From: Onchocerca volvulus
Lineage: Eukaryota; Nematoda; Chromadorea; Rhabditida; Onchocercidae
Length of the DNA: 64,000 nt
Assembly: GCA_000499405.2 (NCBI GenBank)
Contig: HG738137.1
Location: forward strand, 12,460,121-12,524,120
Reading direction: 5' to 3'
Of the stretch, positions 48,138-61,898 are shown one piece after another. A program made the translations under genes and the position numbers. The first letter of the stretch is position 1. Every line of letters starts with the position of its first letter. The notes beneath the pieces were generated by a model, which saw only the letters and a program-made list of their open reading frames with translations, did no database searches and was not told the origin of the DNA.

Positions 48138-51100
48138 ATGGCATCATTACATTCACTGGATATCTATAATAGTTACAGTTGCGACAAAACTTATGTTACT
48201 GCAGATGCGATTATTAAGCAGTGCGATTTAAACGCTACTCACAATGATGAGTGTTTCAGTGTAATTCGAAAGTTGGTAACAGCTAAAATTGCTAAGGTAT
48301 ATTTATAAACTGATTTTCTTATTTCAGTTATAGTTTCATATTTCGATCCTGAGAGAGAAAAGAAAGAAGGAAGTAATCACTAATTTTCCAATTAACATGC
48401 ATATATACGAATTTTCCTTTTTAAATATACAGATCTTGAAAAGTTGAAGAAGTTTTAAATACTCCAAAAAAACAGATAAAACTGAAATAACTATAATAGG
48501 CCTGTGGCATCATCTGGATAACGTCTCATGTACTATTGTATTTTTTGTTCAGCTTTGAGAAATCCAAATAAAAACAGAGTTGTACATTTAATTTTTATCA
48601 TTTTCATATTCCTGGAATTGCTTTCATGTTATCTTTTTTTGACTGTTGTTGTCGGACACTTACGAAAAATCAGTAATATAGCAGAAGCACAATAGACCAA
48701 AAGTTATTGTTATGGGATTGAGAATGGATTTATATTGAAGCTTAATCAAGATAACAATATATATTTGTAGTACTATTTATTTGCTGATTTACTATTCATT
48801 TTTGTCATTTTCATTTTTTTTTTTTGCTTATCTTTAATCTATAATCAATCTGATTACAGGATGACAATGATCCATTCTTTGTGATGAATGTGGAACTTAT
48901 CAATGATATCCTGGAAAACTGGTTCAAGAAAATGCCTAATGTTAAGCCTTTCTATGCATTGCGTTGCAATCCAAACGATGTCCTGCTGAAAGTACTCACT
49001 CGAAACATCGATGTGGGTCTATGTTGCAGCAATCGATATGAAGTTGAAATGGTTAGTTTTTTCTTAATGCAAGTTAAAATATCGCTATTCATCTATCTAT
49101 CTATACATATAAATATAAATATATATAAATGGTTTTTCTAATAGTGAGGCGGTTCATCCGAGTTAAACTGCTGCTATATAGTATTTTATCAATTTAAAAT
49201 CTCTATCATATAATTTTTTGTCGTGTTTTGAATTGTCATTTATGCAAACGTTTCTATATAAGATGATATAAGAAACAAATGTAGTAATGATCAATAGTAT
49301 ATTAAATGAATGATCACATTCTAAAAAGTATGATAAAACGCGCCAATTATTATAGGCAATGAAAATTGTCGATATGGATCGAATCATTTATCGAAATCCA
49401 ATGTGGACACGTGGTAGTATTCGTCATGCTAAGGAATGTGGCATACAAACTGTTATCATCGAAACGGAAGATGATTTAAAGCGTTTCGCAACATATTACT
49501 CTGAAGCAAACATAATTTTACGCGTAACAATGGATCGAAAGCTGGTTAATGATCCTCTTACGGAAGACAATTTGGATGTCGAGAAAGCCATCAATTTGCT
49601 TCGCATAACAAAAGATCTAGCAGTAAGAATCAAAGGCATTAGGTATGCAAATTATTTTCTTTAGTTTTCATGTTTTGTGATTGAAATTAATTGTGACATA
49701 AAAGATCATAGACATAAGATTGGTTCATCGAATTAACTGATGCTAACTAGCATACAATTCTTTTTCCGGAAACTTTTAACTAATTATAACATATTAGTTT
49801 AATCTTAGTCCATATTTTAATATATTTTTACTGACAATCTTTGTTGAAAAATATTTGTTTAATCAAAAGTTTTTTTTAGTCTTTCTATACGCTCAATCTG
49901 TGCAACATCAGCGATATATTCATATGCAATTGCACAGTGTCGGCGATTGTTTGATATCGGGCTTGAAGTTGGCCATAAAATGGAAATTTTGGATGTTGGT
50001 GATGGATTTCCAAGTATGTCTGCTTCTGATGGCTTATCATTTGATCAAATTGCTAAGACATTGCGTGCTGCATGTTCATTTTTCTTCCCATCGAAGCTCT
50101 TCAAAGACATAAAAATAATCGCTGAACCAGGCGCTTGTTTTGCGGCTTCTTCTTTTTCTCTGGTTACACGTGTCGTCAACAAACGTTTAATTGATGGAAG
50201 TTTTCTCACTAATGACGGTAAGTTTGTGTATAAATACATAATAGTTAAAGAAATAATATCAGATACCTGATATTTCTGTTGAATTTTGCTTAATAAAGGA
50301 AGTCTTAGTTAAGTTTTATTTCACATAACAATATGCATTTCATAATATTGAATTTGAAATAGACATTAATGGAATTATTACAAAAAAAAAAGAGGAAAAG
50401 TTTCTATAAGTAAATAAATGAGCAGATAAAATGAATTAGAATTAAAATTGTAATTTCTAGTTCTCTCATTTGCAGAATCAGATGCTGGTACAATCGGCTA
50501 TGTTTATCAGATCAATGAAGGTTTTTATGGAGCATTTGGTTGTAAACTTTTGACCCATCGTAATCCCATCTGTTCGCCATTAATGATTTTCGGCGAAAAA
50601 ATGAATACATATGCAGCAGTCATTGGTCCTGAACCATGTGATATGGATGTCGTACTATCATTAACGAGACTTCCACCTCTGCAGGTCGTATATTATTTTT
50701 ATTAATGAATCTTGCTTGCTTAAATACGAACCAATAACAAAAAATTTATGGTATTTGTATGATGATAAGGTTGATAGTTGAATGTATTGCTGTGTTATCA
50801 TTTTGATTTTATTTTTTCCTCTATTAACTTGTGCCAATATATTTAGAAATAAAGAACTTTAATGTTTGTTATCAGAAAACTATTTTTATTTTAATAACAG
50901 TTATTCCAATATCAGGTTGTAAATGTTTTAGGTGGGTGACTGGTTAATTTGGCATGATATGGGAGCTTATACGATTGCTAGCCATGACATATCCGAACGA
51001 AATGTTCCTCCATTGGTTATTCAGTACTATTACAGAAGCAAAAAAACAATGTAATTATATATTCAATTTTTGATTCCATCTGTTGTTCTATTAAAATTGC

Positions 51101-51569
51101 TTAAACTTCTAGTCTATTATCAGTGATGCATAAATGGGATTACAGGCCAAATTAAGCCTTTCTAGATTTGTCTGTTTTCCATTAGTAGATTGTTTGAAAT
51201 ACTTTTAATTTGCTATGAGGCGCGTAACATTGCCTTAATTGAGATAGACGATTACTTCATCTCTTCTTTACTTGGTATTTACTATTCGAGAGTCGAATAA
51301 ATAGAAATACTGTTTTAAGCCAATGGTTTTCCATTTTTTATTATTTTTATAACGATGCATTGTAATGCTTTAGCAGTACTCTCATATATAATGTTTTAGT
51401 AAATTTCAGGACTTTTTTTTCGGATTCCAGAATCCTGACATCCGAAGATATGCCAGATGAGACAGACAGTTCTTCAAGTAATTTTTTACGCGATACTTCG
51501 GGATCCCAACTTATCACTTATATAGATGCTGTTGATGTCGTTGCGGAAATTCAAGGCACAATAGCATGA
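48138..51569 (+). CDS. Ornithine-decarboxylase-like pseudoenzyme, candidate antizyme inhibitor
   Basis: Seven exons (48138-48296, 48860-49051, 49356-49642, 49880-50217, 50476-50684, 50932-51050, 51431-51569) join in phase to 480 aa with the alanine-racemase/ODC fold order. The PLP lysine of PFYAVKCN is Arg88 in PFYALRCN (codon 48962-48964). SFHVGSGC is SLSIRSIC (His to Ser215, Gly to Arg217 and Ile219). LDIGGGFPG is LDVGDGFPS (Asp254). EPGRYY is EPGACF (Glu295 kept, Arg to Ala298). NDGVYG is NEGFYG (Asp to Glu340). A Cys-Asp pair (380-381) and GAYT remain. It therefore cannot be a normal decarboxylase. Antizyme inhibitors are ODC homologues that bind antizyme without decarboxylating, sparing ODC and polyamine uptake. 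That role is inferred from these losses and from the uCC-like leader. AATAAA occurs at 52316. An active ODC would be encoded elsewhere. Confidence 0.85.
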
Positions 51570-53792
51570 TGTGTTTTAAGTTTGTAATACTTCAGATGGC
51601 ATAAGCCACTGAGGGGTGAACTTCGTATGATTGGAAAATTTTATTATTGTAATGAAGCCATCCTTACTACTTTTATTTCTATCTAAATATCATAAATTGT
51701 GAACTCCTAGTCATTTACATTTTTATTGATTATTGAATTTAATGTTTATGATTGACTGGCTAATATATTTTTTCCACTAATTATTATTGGTTTTGTTTTT
51801 ATTTATTTACGCAAGGGGTAAGCATTAACAGGTTTTTCAACGGTGAAAAGAATTTTTATTTAATGATCTGCATATTCCGGTGAATTTTTATAGTCTTTTT
51901 TTCTACAAGCATATCTCTAAATTTTCCCTTCTAATGAGTATTGACTCATTTATACCTCATTTCAATCTCACAAATTGGCTTTTCTTGAAATTGAACTCTA
52001 TGATTAAATCATTATTATATGATTTGATATCATTAAGTTTTGAGACAAAATATATGAATAGCTTCCGCAATCTTATTCGTTAATTGTTCTTTCATATTAT
52101 TGTTTGGTGAGGGCCATTTTTTTTCTTAATTTGTTTGCCAAAATTATTCTGTGGTATATTAAATAACTTTGCTTGCTTGTTTATTGTTTGAAAATATTTG
52201 CTATATTTCCTTTTTCTTTTTCGAGATTTTGCTGTGAAATCAATGAATAATGAAGTTATGATGGATTTATTGTTGCAAAATAATGTTGATGATGTTAAGA
52301 AAGTTTAACAAAGTGAATAAAAAAATAGCAAATTTAGAGATAGCTCATACTCAGTATTAGTAATCTGGTTAAAAATGCAGTAAGGAATCAAATTTTAATT
52401 TCGGTGATTTCTCAGTAATCCAGTTTCGAACATTAGAGTGAAACAAAAACCTTGAAACACATTTGATTAAAAAAAACTCAATACTCAATTATGAAGTTTA
52501 GTTAATAACAAAGCAGAATATTGGACAAGAAGAATGAGGAGTTACGGCAAATATGATAAGTAAGTTAAAATAATCTTATTATCAGTTAAATAAAATAATA
52601 AGAAGAAAGTGTATATTGGCATAATTATTCCACTATTGGATAATTAACAGAAATACTTTCAAGATAGCTATAAAAACATTGATTTGATTAAAATAATGTA
52701 TGATTAGTTATTAAATATACTTCTAAGATAGCTGTAAAAAAGCTGATTTGGTTAAAACAACGTATAATTAGTTATTAAATATGCGGAAATATTCTTATGT
52801 GTGGATGTATTTCCATATGGTTTATCAACTTTTTTTTTTTTTTTAAAAGTCAAATGACACTTTTAAATTTAATAGATCTATCTTTCAAGTTAAAGTTTAA
52901 TATTTGAAGGAAAATAAAGAGATTAGAGTTAGAAAATGGAAAGAATTTGATGAAATAAATCATTTATGCATAATTTTATAAGTAATGAAATATTTATTAT
53001 TTCAACATATTAGTAACAATGCACCATGGAAATTATAATAAACAAATAATTTAAAAGTGTGGAAAACTGATTAAAATTATCATATAAATTATATCATTAA
53101 TTCCTACTTCGTAAAATAAATTACGGAAAGACATTTCAGGTTGATATTTAGTAATGATAATATTGAAACAAACTATAATTTCATCCTACTCCGAATGTCT
53201 GCATGACATCGTTCCAATAGAGATGCACTCACTCATCTTTTCCATTCTTGCTGTTTTTTCTTGGTAACTGTAAAATCAAAAGTTTCGATGATGCAAAGAT
53301 ATAAATAATCTTTCGAAATCGATAAACTAAATTGATTTTGATGAGTAAATAGCTTTTTCGTTTTTCTTAACTGTATTTTTAAAAGAAAGAGGAAGGAGAA
53401 GTAATAAATTTCATTAATTCGAATGCTTTCCTCACAGCAACTACTCCTTATATGCAGGCATGATAAACTCCGATAAGCTAAAAACCTTCACCAAAATTTT
53501 GATAAAATTTGGAGAAAAATTATTCACTATCACAAAAGTTCAAACTTGATGCAAGTAGATATTTATTTCAAACATTCATTCTTTCTAATTCGTAAGTCTT
53601 CGCAGAAAAATCAAATTTGATTTAATTTTAAATAAGTAACTTATATATGCATTGAATATAGTTTAGTTATTTCAAACACTGATGGAACAAATTTCTAATG
53701 CAAACTGTTTAATAGCTTATTTTTATTCATCTGCTAGTTGGATTATTTGAGAGGAAATTATTCGAAAATTCATTCAAAAATGATTTATTTTT
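51570..53792. other. Convergent intergenic region
   Basis: 3' flanks of the ODC-like gene (plus) and the SDR-like gene (minus). It contains a roughly 73-bp tandem duplication (52647-52785, sharing aagatagct(a/g)taaaaa and tagttattaaatat), an AATAAA at 52316-52321 for the plus-strand gene, and a TTTATT (AATAAA on minus) at 53784-53789 just past the minus-strand stop. No gene seen. Confidence 0.6.
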
Positions 53793-56700
53793 TTAAAATG
53801 AACATACAAGTTTCACTGATGCACCATGCGGTCTATTTCCTTGATTGCACAATTCTCGAAAATCATAATCGTCAAGAGGTATCGGATTAGAAACATCAAC
53901 CATACCAGTATGACCTTTCAGGGCAAGATCAAAAATTGGTGGAATGCAATCCGAGAGAACAGATAAATAAAATGATCGTTCCAAATTAAAGCACTGCAAG
54001 AATAAGGAGAAAGAAAATTGACGAATTTTCTACTTCATGTAATTAAATATCAAAAAATTCCATTAATAATATTGACGAATTAAACATTTTTTTCTTATTC
54101 GCTTTGGAATCTCTATTATTGTTTGTAATCAAAATAAATCAACAAATCAAAAACAAATTGCAACAACGAAAAAATTTATTTCAACTAATCACTTATTCAA
54201 AATTGTTTATTTTGGAATTTAAGGAATCAATGATCAACCGATTTATTTTCATGAATATTATCTCTTTTTAATATAATAAAAATAAGAAATTATTCATATT
54301 TTTAAGACTTATTAATTTATTTAAGCGATCTTTAAAGGAATCAAAAAATATTACGGGCATCTTATCAGATTCATCTTCCTCATCGATTATAATTCCTACG
54401 CGGCAGAATAGAATGTTATCGAAATGTTGCAATAAACGATCAGTGAATTTATCAATAGCCATAAGATATTCAAAAGATATGAAAGGTAGATCAGCTAACT
54501 AAAAGTAATAATAGAAATAAATTACTTGGTAATTATTGCATTCATTATATTCATTATTTACTATTGCATGTTGGATATAGCTATATTGAAAAACATGCAT
54601 GATATATAAGCCAAAAATATATCGTATTCTGAAGTATTGTTATAGTTCGTAAAGTGAAAAACATGGAAATTTCTACCTTCGATCATATATTCTATAATCG
54701 TTAAATACTTCAGAAAAATTTTAATTTTCTTTGTTTAATTTTTATTTCTTGTTGACGATGAAGAGATGAAACTAAGACAAAGAATATCAAGCTACTAGTC
54801 TTCTCATAATTCTTAAATTTAATAGATTTAAAGTTTTATTTCAGCAATGGTAGTATAACAATAATTATTAATACATTACCTCGACAGCTTCTGTGAAAAA
54901 AGTGTCATCGAGAGGATTACATGAAGTCAAATAAGTGAAATGAATTGAGCGTTTGTTACAAAACGATGCCAGAAACCAAGGAACATAGAGCATCGCATAC
55001 AGTTTAGTCTTGAGCAATGATCGAGCATCGGTTATTGCTTCAGTACCAGATGTTGAGATTTCATTTTCTTAAAAAATTAGGGGAAAAAAATTTTTTTTTC
55101 GCATTCTACAGAAATGTTAATATATTTTTTGACGTTTAATTCTGTTATATCTTGAAGAAAACTAGATCTGAGAGAATTACAAAATGTTCCTAAACATATG
55201 GTTATTCGGAATTATTTATGGAATATTAAATATATTTAATATCGATCAAATGAGTAATGTGAAGTCAGGATTATGCTGAAATTTATTAAACAATCAGATA
55301 TAAAACAGAACCTTCTAACGTATCGCAAATGCTAATGTAAACAATATGACTTGGAGATATATCAATTATTTCGTTGATATCAACATCATTAGAATCAAAT
55401 GACCGCTTGCTAATGATAATATTTTCATTTTGTAGTGATTTTGGTAGATATCTTTTCTGAAACAAAACTTATAACAAGAATTCCTTATCAATCATTATAG
55501 CGCGAACTTTCCCATATATATACTTGGAAATATATAACACTAATTTTTCCTGTACAGAGAAAATCTTTAAAATAAGTGCAACAATCATACCTTATTCTCG
55601 ATCAATCTACTAAGACGATTTAAAGCGAAATCATGGCCATACACAAGAATTTTGTGTGTACTAGTTTCATGTGTTTCGTTCCATTGATTCTCATCTTTAA
55701 CGATTATTTCATGTATTCCTTAAATGCAGAAGTATATTTTCAAGCAAATCTGAAAAAACTGAAAAAATTCCATTTAACACATCTTAACTGTTATAATGCA
55801 AAATTTAAACCCTCTGATTGCGAGATTTTAGCTTTCCAAAGTAATTGAAGTTCAGCTTTCGTTGATGACATTGTCAGTTGTGACATATTGATTTCATCAC
55901 TTGAAATTACACCTTTTTTAAGCTGAAATTAATCTTAAGTAATAAAAGCAAATAAATATGCAGGTTTACAAAAATTTCATGAAATTGCTACTGCTATCGA
56001 ATGCTTTATCTATCACAAATGGTACAGCAAAATAAAAATTTTCAGTTCTAAAAAAGAAGCATTGTCCGCATGAAATTAAGAATAAACCTTTGCAATATGT
56101 TGGACGAAAAAAGGAGAACAATCGCATTGACCTCCAATGTTATAAACTTCTCCAATTTGACCTTTTTCTAAGGCAGCTTCGATCCCAACTACAGCGTCCT
56201 GAATGTGTAACAAACCAACAGTTTCATTTTTTCCACTATCATCTGCAAAAATAACAAGTTTGAGTAAAACTTTCGATCATGAACATGATATTGAAGACCG
56301 GAATAATAGAAAGAATGGGTAGAACGGAAAAGAGAGGAGGTAATAAGCTTGAAAAACTGATAAGATTTATCAGAAGTTATGAATGTTCCATTAACTATGA
56401 CATTTGATGATTGCAAACTATATGAAGTGAAGAAATATTAAGACCATTCAATATTTCATTACATATTTATATAAACGACATCTTACCTTGTTCTAAATTC
56501 AGTAATGAATTATCATCCATTATACCACCGTAAATAATTGCTGATAATCGTACAGTAAGAGCAGGTATACGATAACTAATAATGTAAGAATGAAGCATCA
56601 TTTCACAAGCATTAACCGCTGCTCCCTTAAGTGAACATGGTCTTGTCGCTGTTGTCTCCAATTTTAACGTTTGATTGCCGTAAACCTAAATTTAATGACA

Positions 56701-56890
56701 TTAAAATCTCAAACACAGAATACTTTTTCTACTTCCTGTTTAATTAAAAAAAGTGCACTTATTCAAATCATATTTTTGAAAATGAAAAATTTATATTTCT
56801 TTTTCGACAAAAAATAAAGAAAAAAATCATATACTAAATATACTCAAAATTCAGAAACAAACAGCAAAAAAATATGATTATGAATGAAAG

Positions 56891-56925
<35 letters not shown>

Positions 56926-58344
56926 GATACTTCACGTTTTTGTAGCCCATTAGAATTAGATATGATGAGAAATTGGAGATCAATGAAGTTAAATCAAAAA
57001 AAAAAAAATAATAATATATGAAGAAAAAAAAAAATTATATGAAGTAATATGGACAAATTTTACTGCAATTAGTTGCTTACTTCTTCTGAACTGATAAGAA
57101 TAAATTTGGTCAATTTTCCATAGCATCGAAGAACTTCCAGGAATTGTGTCAGGTAGGATAATGTTTTTCGGAAACATCCTGGATGATCTTTTTCAACAGC
57201 AGTAGCATTAGCATCATCATTCCAAACGTTATACAATACAATATTGATCTGCAGATAAAAATAAATTTTAAAAAAGTCAATATTTGATTTATTTTCTCAA
57301 TATTTTTATAAAATTATGAAAAGAATTTTAATTGATAAAGAAAATCGGTATTTCTTTATGGAATATTTATCTAAGAAATTGTCAGAATTATACATCATCA
57401 GTTAAAATTCTTTTTAATAATTTTTTAACTACGACTTATTACATTACGAATTATTTTAATTAAATTTGATAAAATTTCAAATTTTTGCTCAAGATTTAAA
57501 ATGACAAGAAAATGATAGTAATGATTATGTCAAAACTCTAAAATACTGTAATTATATTTCTGCTGCTAAAATCAATGTTTACTAAAAATATTTTTCTTAA
57601 GTATTGTTCGTATTTTATAAATTTCATGAGGATAAGGCATATTATTAGTATAAATAAAAAAAGCAGTATTTATAATCGATCTAAAATATTCATTTGGATA
57701 ATATTATTTGATCATATGAATAATGCATAATCAAATTAAAGCAATCAACTGTCACTAATATTTAATCTACCTATGTAAATAATGATATGCATTATTTATG
57801 CATACTAATAATGATCATTTTCGATGAGTCAAAAAAAAAAAAAAAAACAAAAATGATCATTAATTTAAGAAGGATGCAAATAATACGACATAATCATGTA
57901 ATAATTGTTTCTTTATAATATTACAAAAATCACATGCATAAATAAAATATTATTTATATAAATATAAATAATTCATGAATGAATAATGATTATTTGGATG
58001 AATAGTAAAATGATCATTTAATCGAGAAGAATGTGAATAATATGAAGCAACTATCTAATAATTATTTCTTTACAGTACTAAAAGAAAGAAAAATTATATT
58101 TTACCTTTCGTTCCTCCAATATCTTCTTTACCAATTCACTATTACTCGAACTACCAATTGTAATAATACATCGTTGAGGATAATTTTCAGCTTTTTTCAA
58201 AATTCTATTCGCATAAATCGTATTCGATGACAAATCAAGAATTGTTAACTTAACATTCGGATATTTCTCTAACAAATACTGCGTAATATGTAAACCAATA
58301 TAGCTAAGACCACCAACGATTAGATAATTTAACTCGTCAGCCAT
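53793..58344 (-). CDS. Two-domain SDR protein resembling nucleotide-rhamnose synthase (4,6-dehydratase plus epimerase/reductase), probably non-catalytic
   Basis: Ten exons: 58344-58105, 57248-57081, 56685-56487, 56242-56088, 55922-55811, 55718-55591, 55456-55312, 55067-54880, 54498-54355, 53993-53793; about 559 aa. Residues 1-290 follow dTDP/UDP-glucose 4,6-dehydratase: LIVGGLSYIG, FILISSEEVYG, PALTVRLSAIIYGG, HIQDAVVGIEAALEKGQIGE then VYNIGG. Residues 310-559 follow the RmlD-like half of plant RHM enzymes: KILVYGHDFALNRL, and SVLSDCIPPIFDLALKGHTG then VSNP. Key residues are missing. GxxGxxG has Ser14 in domain 1 and is almost erased in domain 2 (GHDFALN). The Thr-Asp-Glu triad is Ser-Glu-Glu. 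No Tyr stands where YxxxK should be (around Cys153). The last two exons join in phase only if exon 9 ends at 54355, although homologous-looking sequence (FKDRLNKLI) continues past it. A decayed or regulatory homologue is likely. Confidence 0.75.
57849..58079. repeat. Diverged tandem duplication in intron 1 of the SDR-like gene
   Basis: About 72-bp segments at 57849-57920 and 58007-58079 share aaaatgatcatt(t)aat, gaagaatgngaataata-like sequence and taataattnttctttata, with a period of about 158 bp. Confidence 0.6.
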
Positions 58345-59655
58345 TGAATGAAAATTCTGAAAAAAAAAAGAAAGAAATATTATTTACACAAACAATTAAT
58401 AGAAGTAAAAAGTTCAAAAATTTAAAACTTTTTTTCGAAAAATCAAAATTTAACAAAATGTTGGATTCAGATGATCTTCATATGAGAATGATGCAATTTA
58501 ACTCTTACTATTATCATTAGTATTATCAATATTAAATATTATATCATTTGTATTATCAATATGTATGGAGGGAGTTCAAAATGTAATTTTCGACATTTAG
58601 AAATACAAAAATAAACATTCGTTTACAAAATTGTTTTATATCAAAACATTAAATTTCATGATTATTCGAAAATGAACTTTCCACTATTTAAATTAAACTG
58701 TTCTATTTTCCTTTCCTCTTCTGAATCAAAAATCAGAAAATTTAAAATTTATATCACCCCACATCAACCATAAATCAGTTAAAAAAAAAAGAAATAGTAC
58801 AATATACCGGAATTAACAATTTGCATTCATAAACTGTGTAATTTTTTTGAACCAATCTAAGTTGCCAATTTGCCATAGATTTAATCTCGAAATGCGATTT
58901 TGTTGTGTCCAAAATTTTCCTCTTTTTTTTTTTTTTTTTTTTTAACTCATGTCAAAATCAGTTGTTAAATTCGTTTTATGTAGCGAATTTAAAAAGTCCT
59001 AAATCTTTATTTAGAAGTTTGTTTTATGTACTTTTGGAATTTTACATTAAACATATTATTAGAAATTCAGTTTAATTTAAACTTAATAATTTAAATTAAT
59101 TCAATAAGTTCAACTTTAGTTTTTTAAAAATTTAATATTGTGTTCAAAATTAAGTGAAATTAGTTTGGGATTAAAAATCTAGTTTTTTGCTCCATTTTTT
59201 ATCAATTTTTCGTTAAATTTTTTGTCAAAATTTTTCATTAAAATTATATTTTTTATTTAATTTTATTAAATGATTTATATTAATTCTAGAAACTATTAAT
59301 ATTGAAATCTTTAACAAAATTATTGACTATTAAATCATATTTGATAACTGTCCTCTTAAATCATTTTTGTTAAAATAAAGGAAGCTGGATAGAATTTTTT
59401 GTAATCAAAATTTTCAAAAATTTTCCGAACTTATCGGTTTAAATAATTAGCGTGCATGTACCATTGATAGGCTGTTTAATGATTATCTTTAATAATATTT
59501 TTATTTTCGGATACAGAAACATGAATAGGATAATTAGGAAGAAGTTGTTCTAAATAAATTTTGATTTTATAATTTACTTCAAGTATATATATATATATAT
59601 ATTGCGACTGAAATTACAATTAATGAAAGAAAAATTTTGCTGATAAGAATTTTAG
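58345..59655. other. Divergent intergenic region SDR-like gene / TAF11
   Basis: 1.3 kb between the two start codons, AT-rich with poly-T at about 58922-58943 and (TA)n at about 59584-59601. Both promoters should lie here. No motif was recognised and no gene is supported. Confidence 0.6.
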
Positions 59656-59657
59656 GA

Positions 59658-61898
59658 ATGGCTGGTTGGACAGATGTTGCTGATCTCCTCGGTGAATTAA
59701 GTGATAGCGATGATAACGATGAGGAAAAAAATTTGGATGCTAAAGATGGTATTATCGAAAGACCTTTAGGTTGTGAAGCATCGGTATCAGAAGCAAAAGC
59801 GGTTAGTTTCAATATTTCTTCTCTTCTATCATTTGTTCTTTCTTTATCTAATTGCGATTACATAATAGGTACATAATATTCATCTTATATCTCTTTACTC
59901 AAGAAATATGATATTGTTCTTTTGTAGGGTATGTTTAGTTGATAATCCTATTTGACCGACGATTTTGCAAGTTTCTTGCTTTTTTTTGAGATATCTGACT
60001 TGAATATTTTGAAAAGTAAATTATTAATATTGTATGAGATTTATTAAGTCTTTCAACAAATTTTGTTGAACTGACTCTTTATTTTTTATTTTTTTATTAC
60101 ATGAAGGAACATATTTTCTATTACTCTTTTTATAACATGAAGTTTTCAGAAATCATCAGGTTTGAAACGAAAATCTGATAAAGATGCAGATGATATATCA
60201 GCTAAAACCAACAGACGAGATTTATCTATTCATGACATCGAATTACTTGACGATCCGCTCTTTGGTTTAGTATGAATTATATCAGTTGCTCTTTGGAGGG
60301 AGGAAGAAAATATTGAAGGGTTTCGAAGTGTAGTAAATCGAATTTTATTAAAACTTAATAAAATTCGATAAAAATAATAAAACCATTATTAAAGAAATTC
60401 ATTTATATTGTAGAGATATTTTAACGTTTCAGTTGGATCCTGCAGATTTTAGTGCAGTGGATGCTATCTCAAAGTCATCTTTAGTCTCTTCTTCGAATGC
60501 AGGTCCGTCAAATTCAAAGAATGAATTGAATGTTCATTTTGCAGAAAATGTCAAAGATAATGAAAAGCCATGTATGAGAGATACAGCAGTAAGATTTCAT
60601 GATTATATTTTAGGATAATTTAATTTTTGCTTTATCTTTGACTTCATTAGAATTATTTTATCTAAATTGGACTTTACATTTTCGTATTTACGAGTAGGAT
60701 GTAGAAATGATGTTTAAGTGTACTGTCAAAACTGAAAGAAGATGCAGTCACAAAGACTGGATAATTTCATTAAGAAAAGTGAATCTCACTCATAGTTGTA
60801 TTTTCACATTAAAGATTGTGAAAATAATGATGCTCCATATTTCTATGTTTATATAAATTACAGGAAGCAGGTTCCAGTAGACAAGATTCTCCGGAAACCG
60901 ATGATTCGGATGATGAACATAGTGAAACTGCTTTGCAACCAAAAAAATTAAGCAAGCAAGATGAAATCTTACGTCAAAAAATGCAGTAATCATTATTAAT
61001 AAGAGCTTTACCTGTTATATGTCTTTAATCTTCAAATTGCATGAATCTTAACGGAGAAGTTCGACCAATCAATTTTCCGAAGATAATAAAAGACAATAAG
61101 TAGGGTTATTTTCATCCCAATTATCTTTTGTTCCGATGTATTGTAGCAATTATTTTTTCTTTTCCCTTATTTATAGGATATTGGTTGCTAATTTTTCGTC
61201 TGAACAACTGGCCCGTTACGAATGCTTCCGACGTTCATCTTTTCCGAAAAGTGCAATTCGTAAAGTATCTTTTTTTAATCAAAAAGTTTAAAAAGTTTTA
61301 TTCAGCTTTTATCGTAAACATGTTCATGATGTTTGTTTGTCTTAGAGTTCTCACGATACTACTTTACCAAGAAATTTGATCATTTATAAGAAATAAACCC
61401 GATGTATTTGAAAATTTAAGATAAGAAGTGAATAAAATTCTGAATTTTCTGGAATCTCTTCAATTATTTTTATAATAAATCATAAAAGGGATGATTTTGT
61501 TTAGCTTATTCAACAAGCAACGGGTGTTACACCAGGACATAATGTTATAATAGCCGTCGCGGGACTTGCCAAAGTATTTGCTGGAGAACTTGTTGAAGAA
61601 GGTAATTTTTCATTTTCTTAATATTATTCCATTATTTTAATCATATTAGATTATTCAGTGAATTTGCTAAATAAAAAAGTAGTTCAATTTCATGGTTGTT
61701 ATCTTCATGTATTATATATACTCTGCTTTTCTAAAACCAGTCTTAAAATGTTTTATTTTAGCATTGGATATTCGCGAACGAATGGGCGAGGAGAATGAGC
61801 CATTAAAGCCACATCACATTCAGATAGCATATGATCAATTGGGAGAAAAGGGCAAACTTTTTCCGCCTTATGGATCTCGCCGAAATCCTTTCTTATGA
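59658..61898 (+). CDS. TAF11: Transcription initiation factor TFIID subunit 11 (TAF11)
   Basis: TAF11 pairs with TAF13 through a histone fold in TFIID and contacts TBP/TFIIA (family knowledge). Seven exons (59658-59801, 60150-60269, 60433-60588, 60864-60985, 61177-61264, 61505-61601, 61762-61898) join in phase to 287 aa. The first 140 residues are acidic and Ser-rich (e.g. LLGELSDSDDNDEE) and look disordered. The histone fold begins about residue 180: MQILVANFSSEQLARYECF, RRSSFPKSAIRKLIQQATG, NVIIAVAGLAKVFAGELVEE, then ALDIRERMGE and KPHHIQIAYDQL. This matches the human MQILVSSFSEEQLNRYE... order. The ending KGKLFPPYGSRRNPFL differs from vertebrate TAF11. It is longer than human TAF11 (211 aa) because of the N-terminus. 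The ATG lies 3 nt after a ttttag acceptor at 59655, suggesting spliced-leader addition. AATAAA at 62197. Confidence 0.93.

Noticed and set aside
49855..50112. 85-codon plus-strand frame overlapping the ODC-like exon 4
   Set aside because: It is an alternative frame of the true exon. The correct frame continues the family sequence (LDVGDGFPS, AEPGACF).
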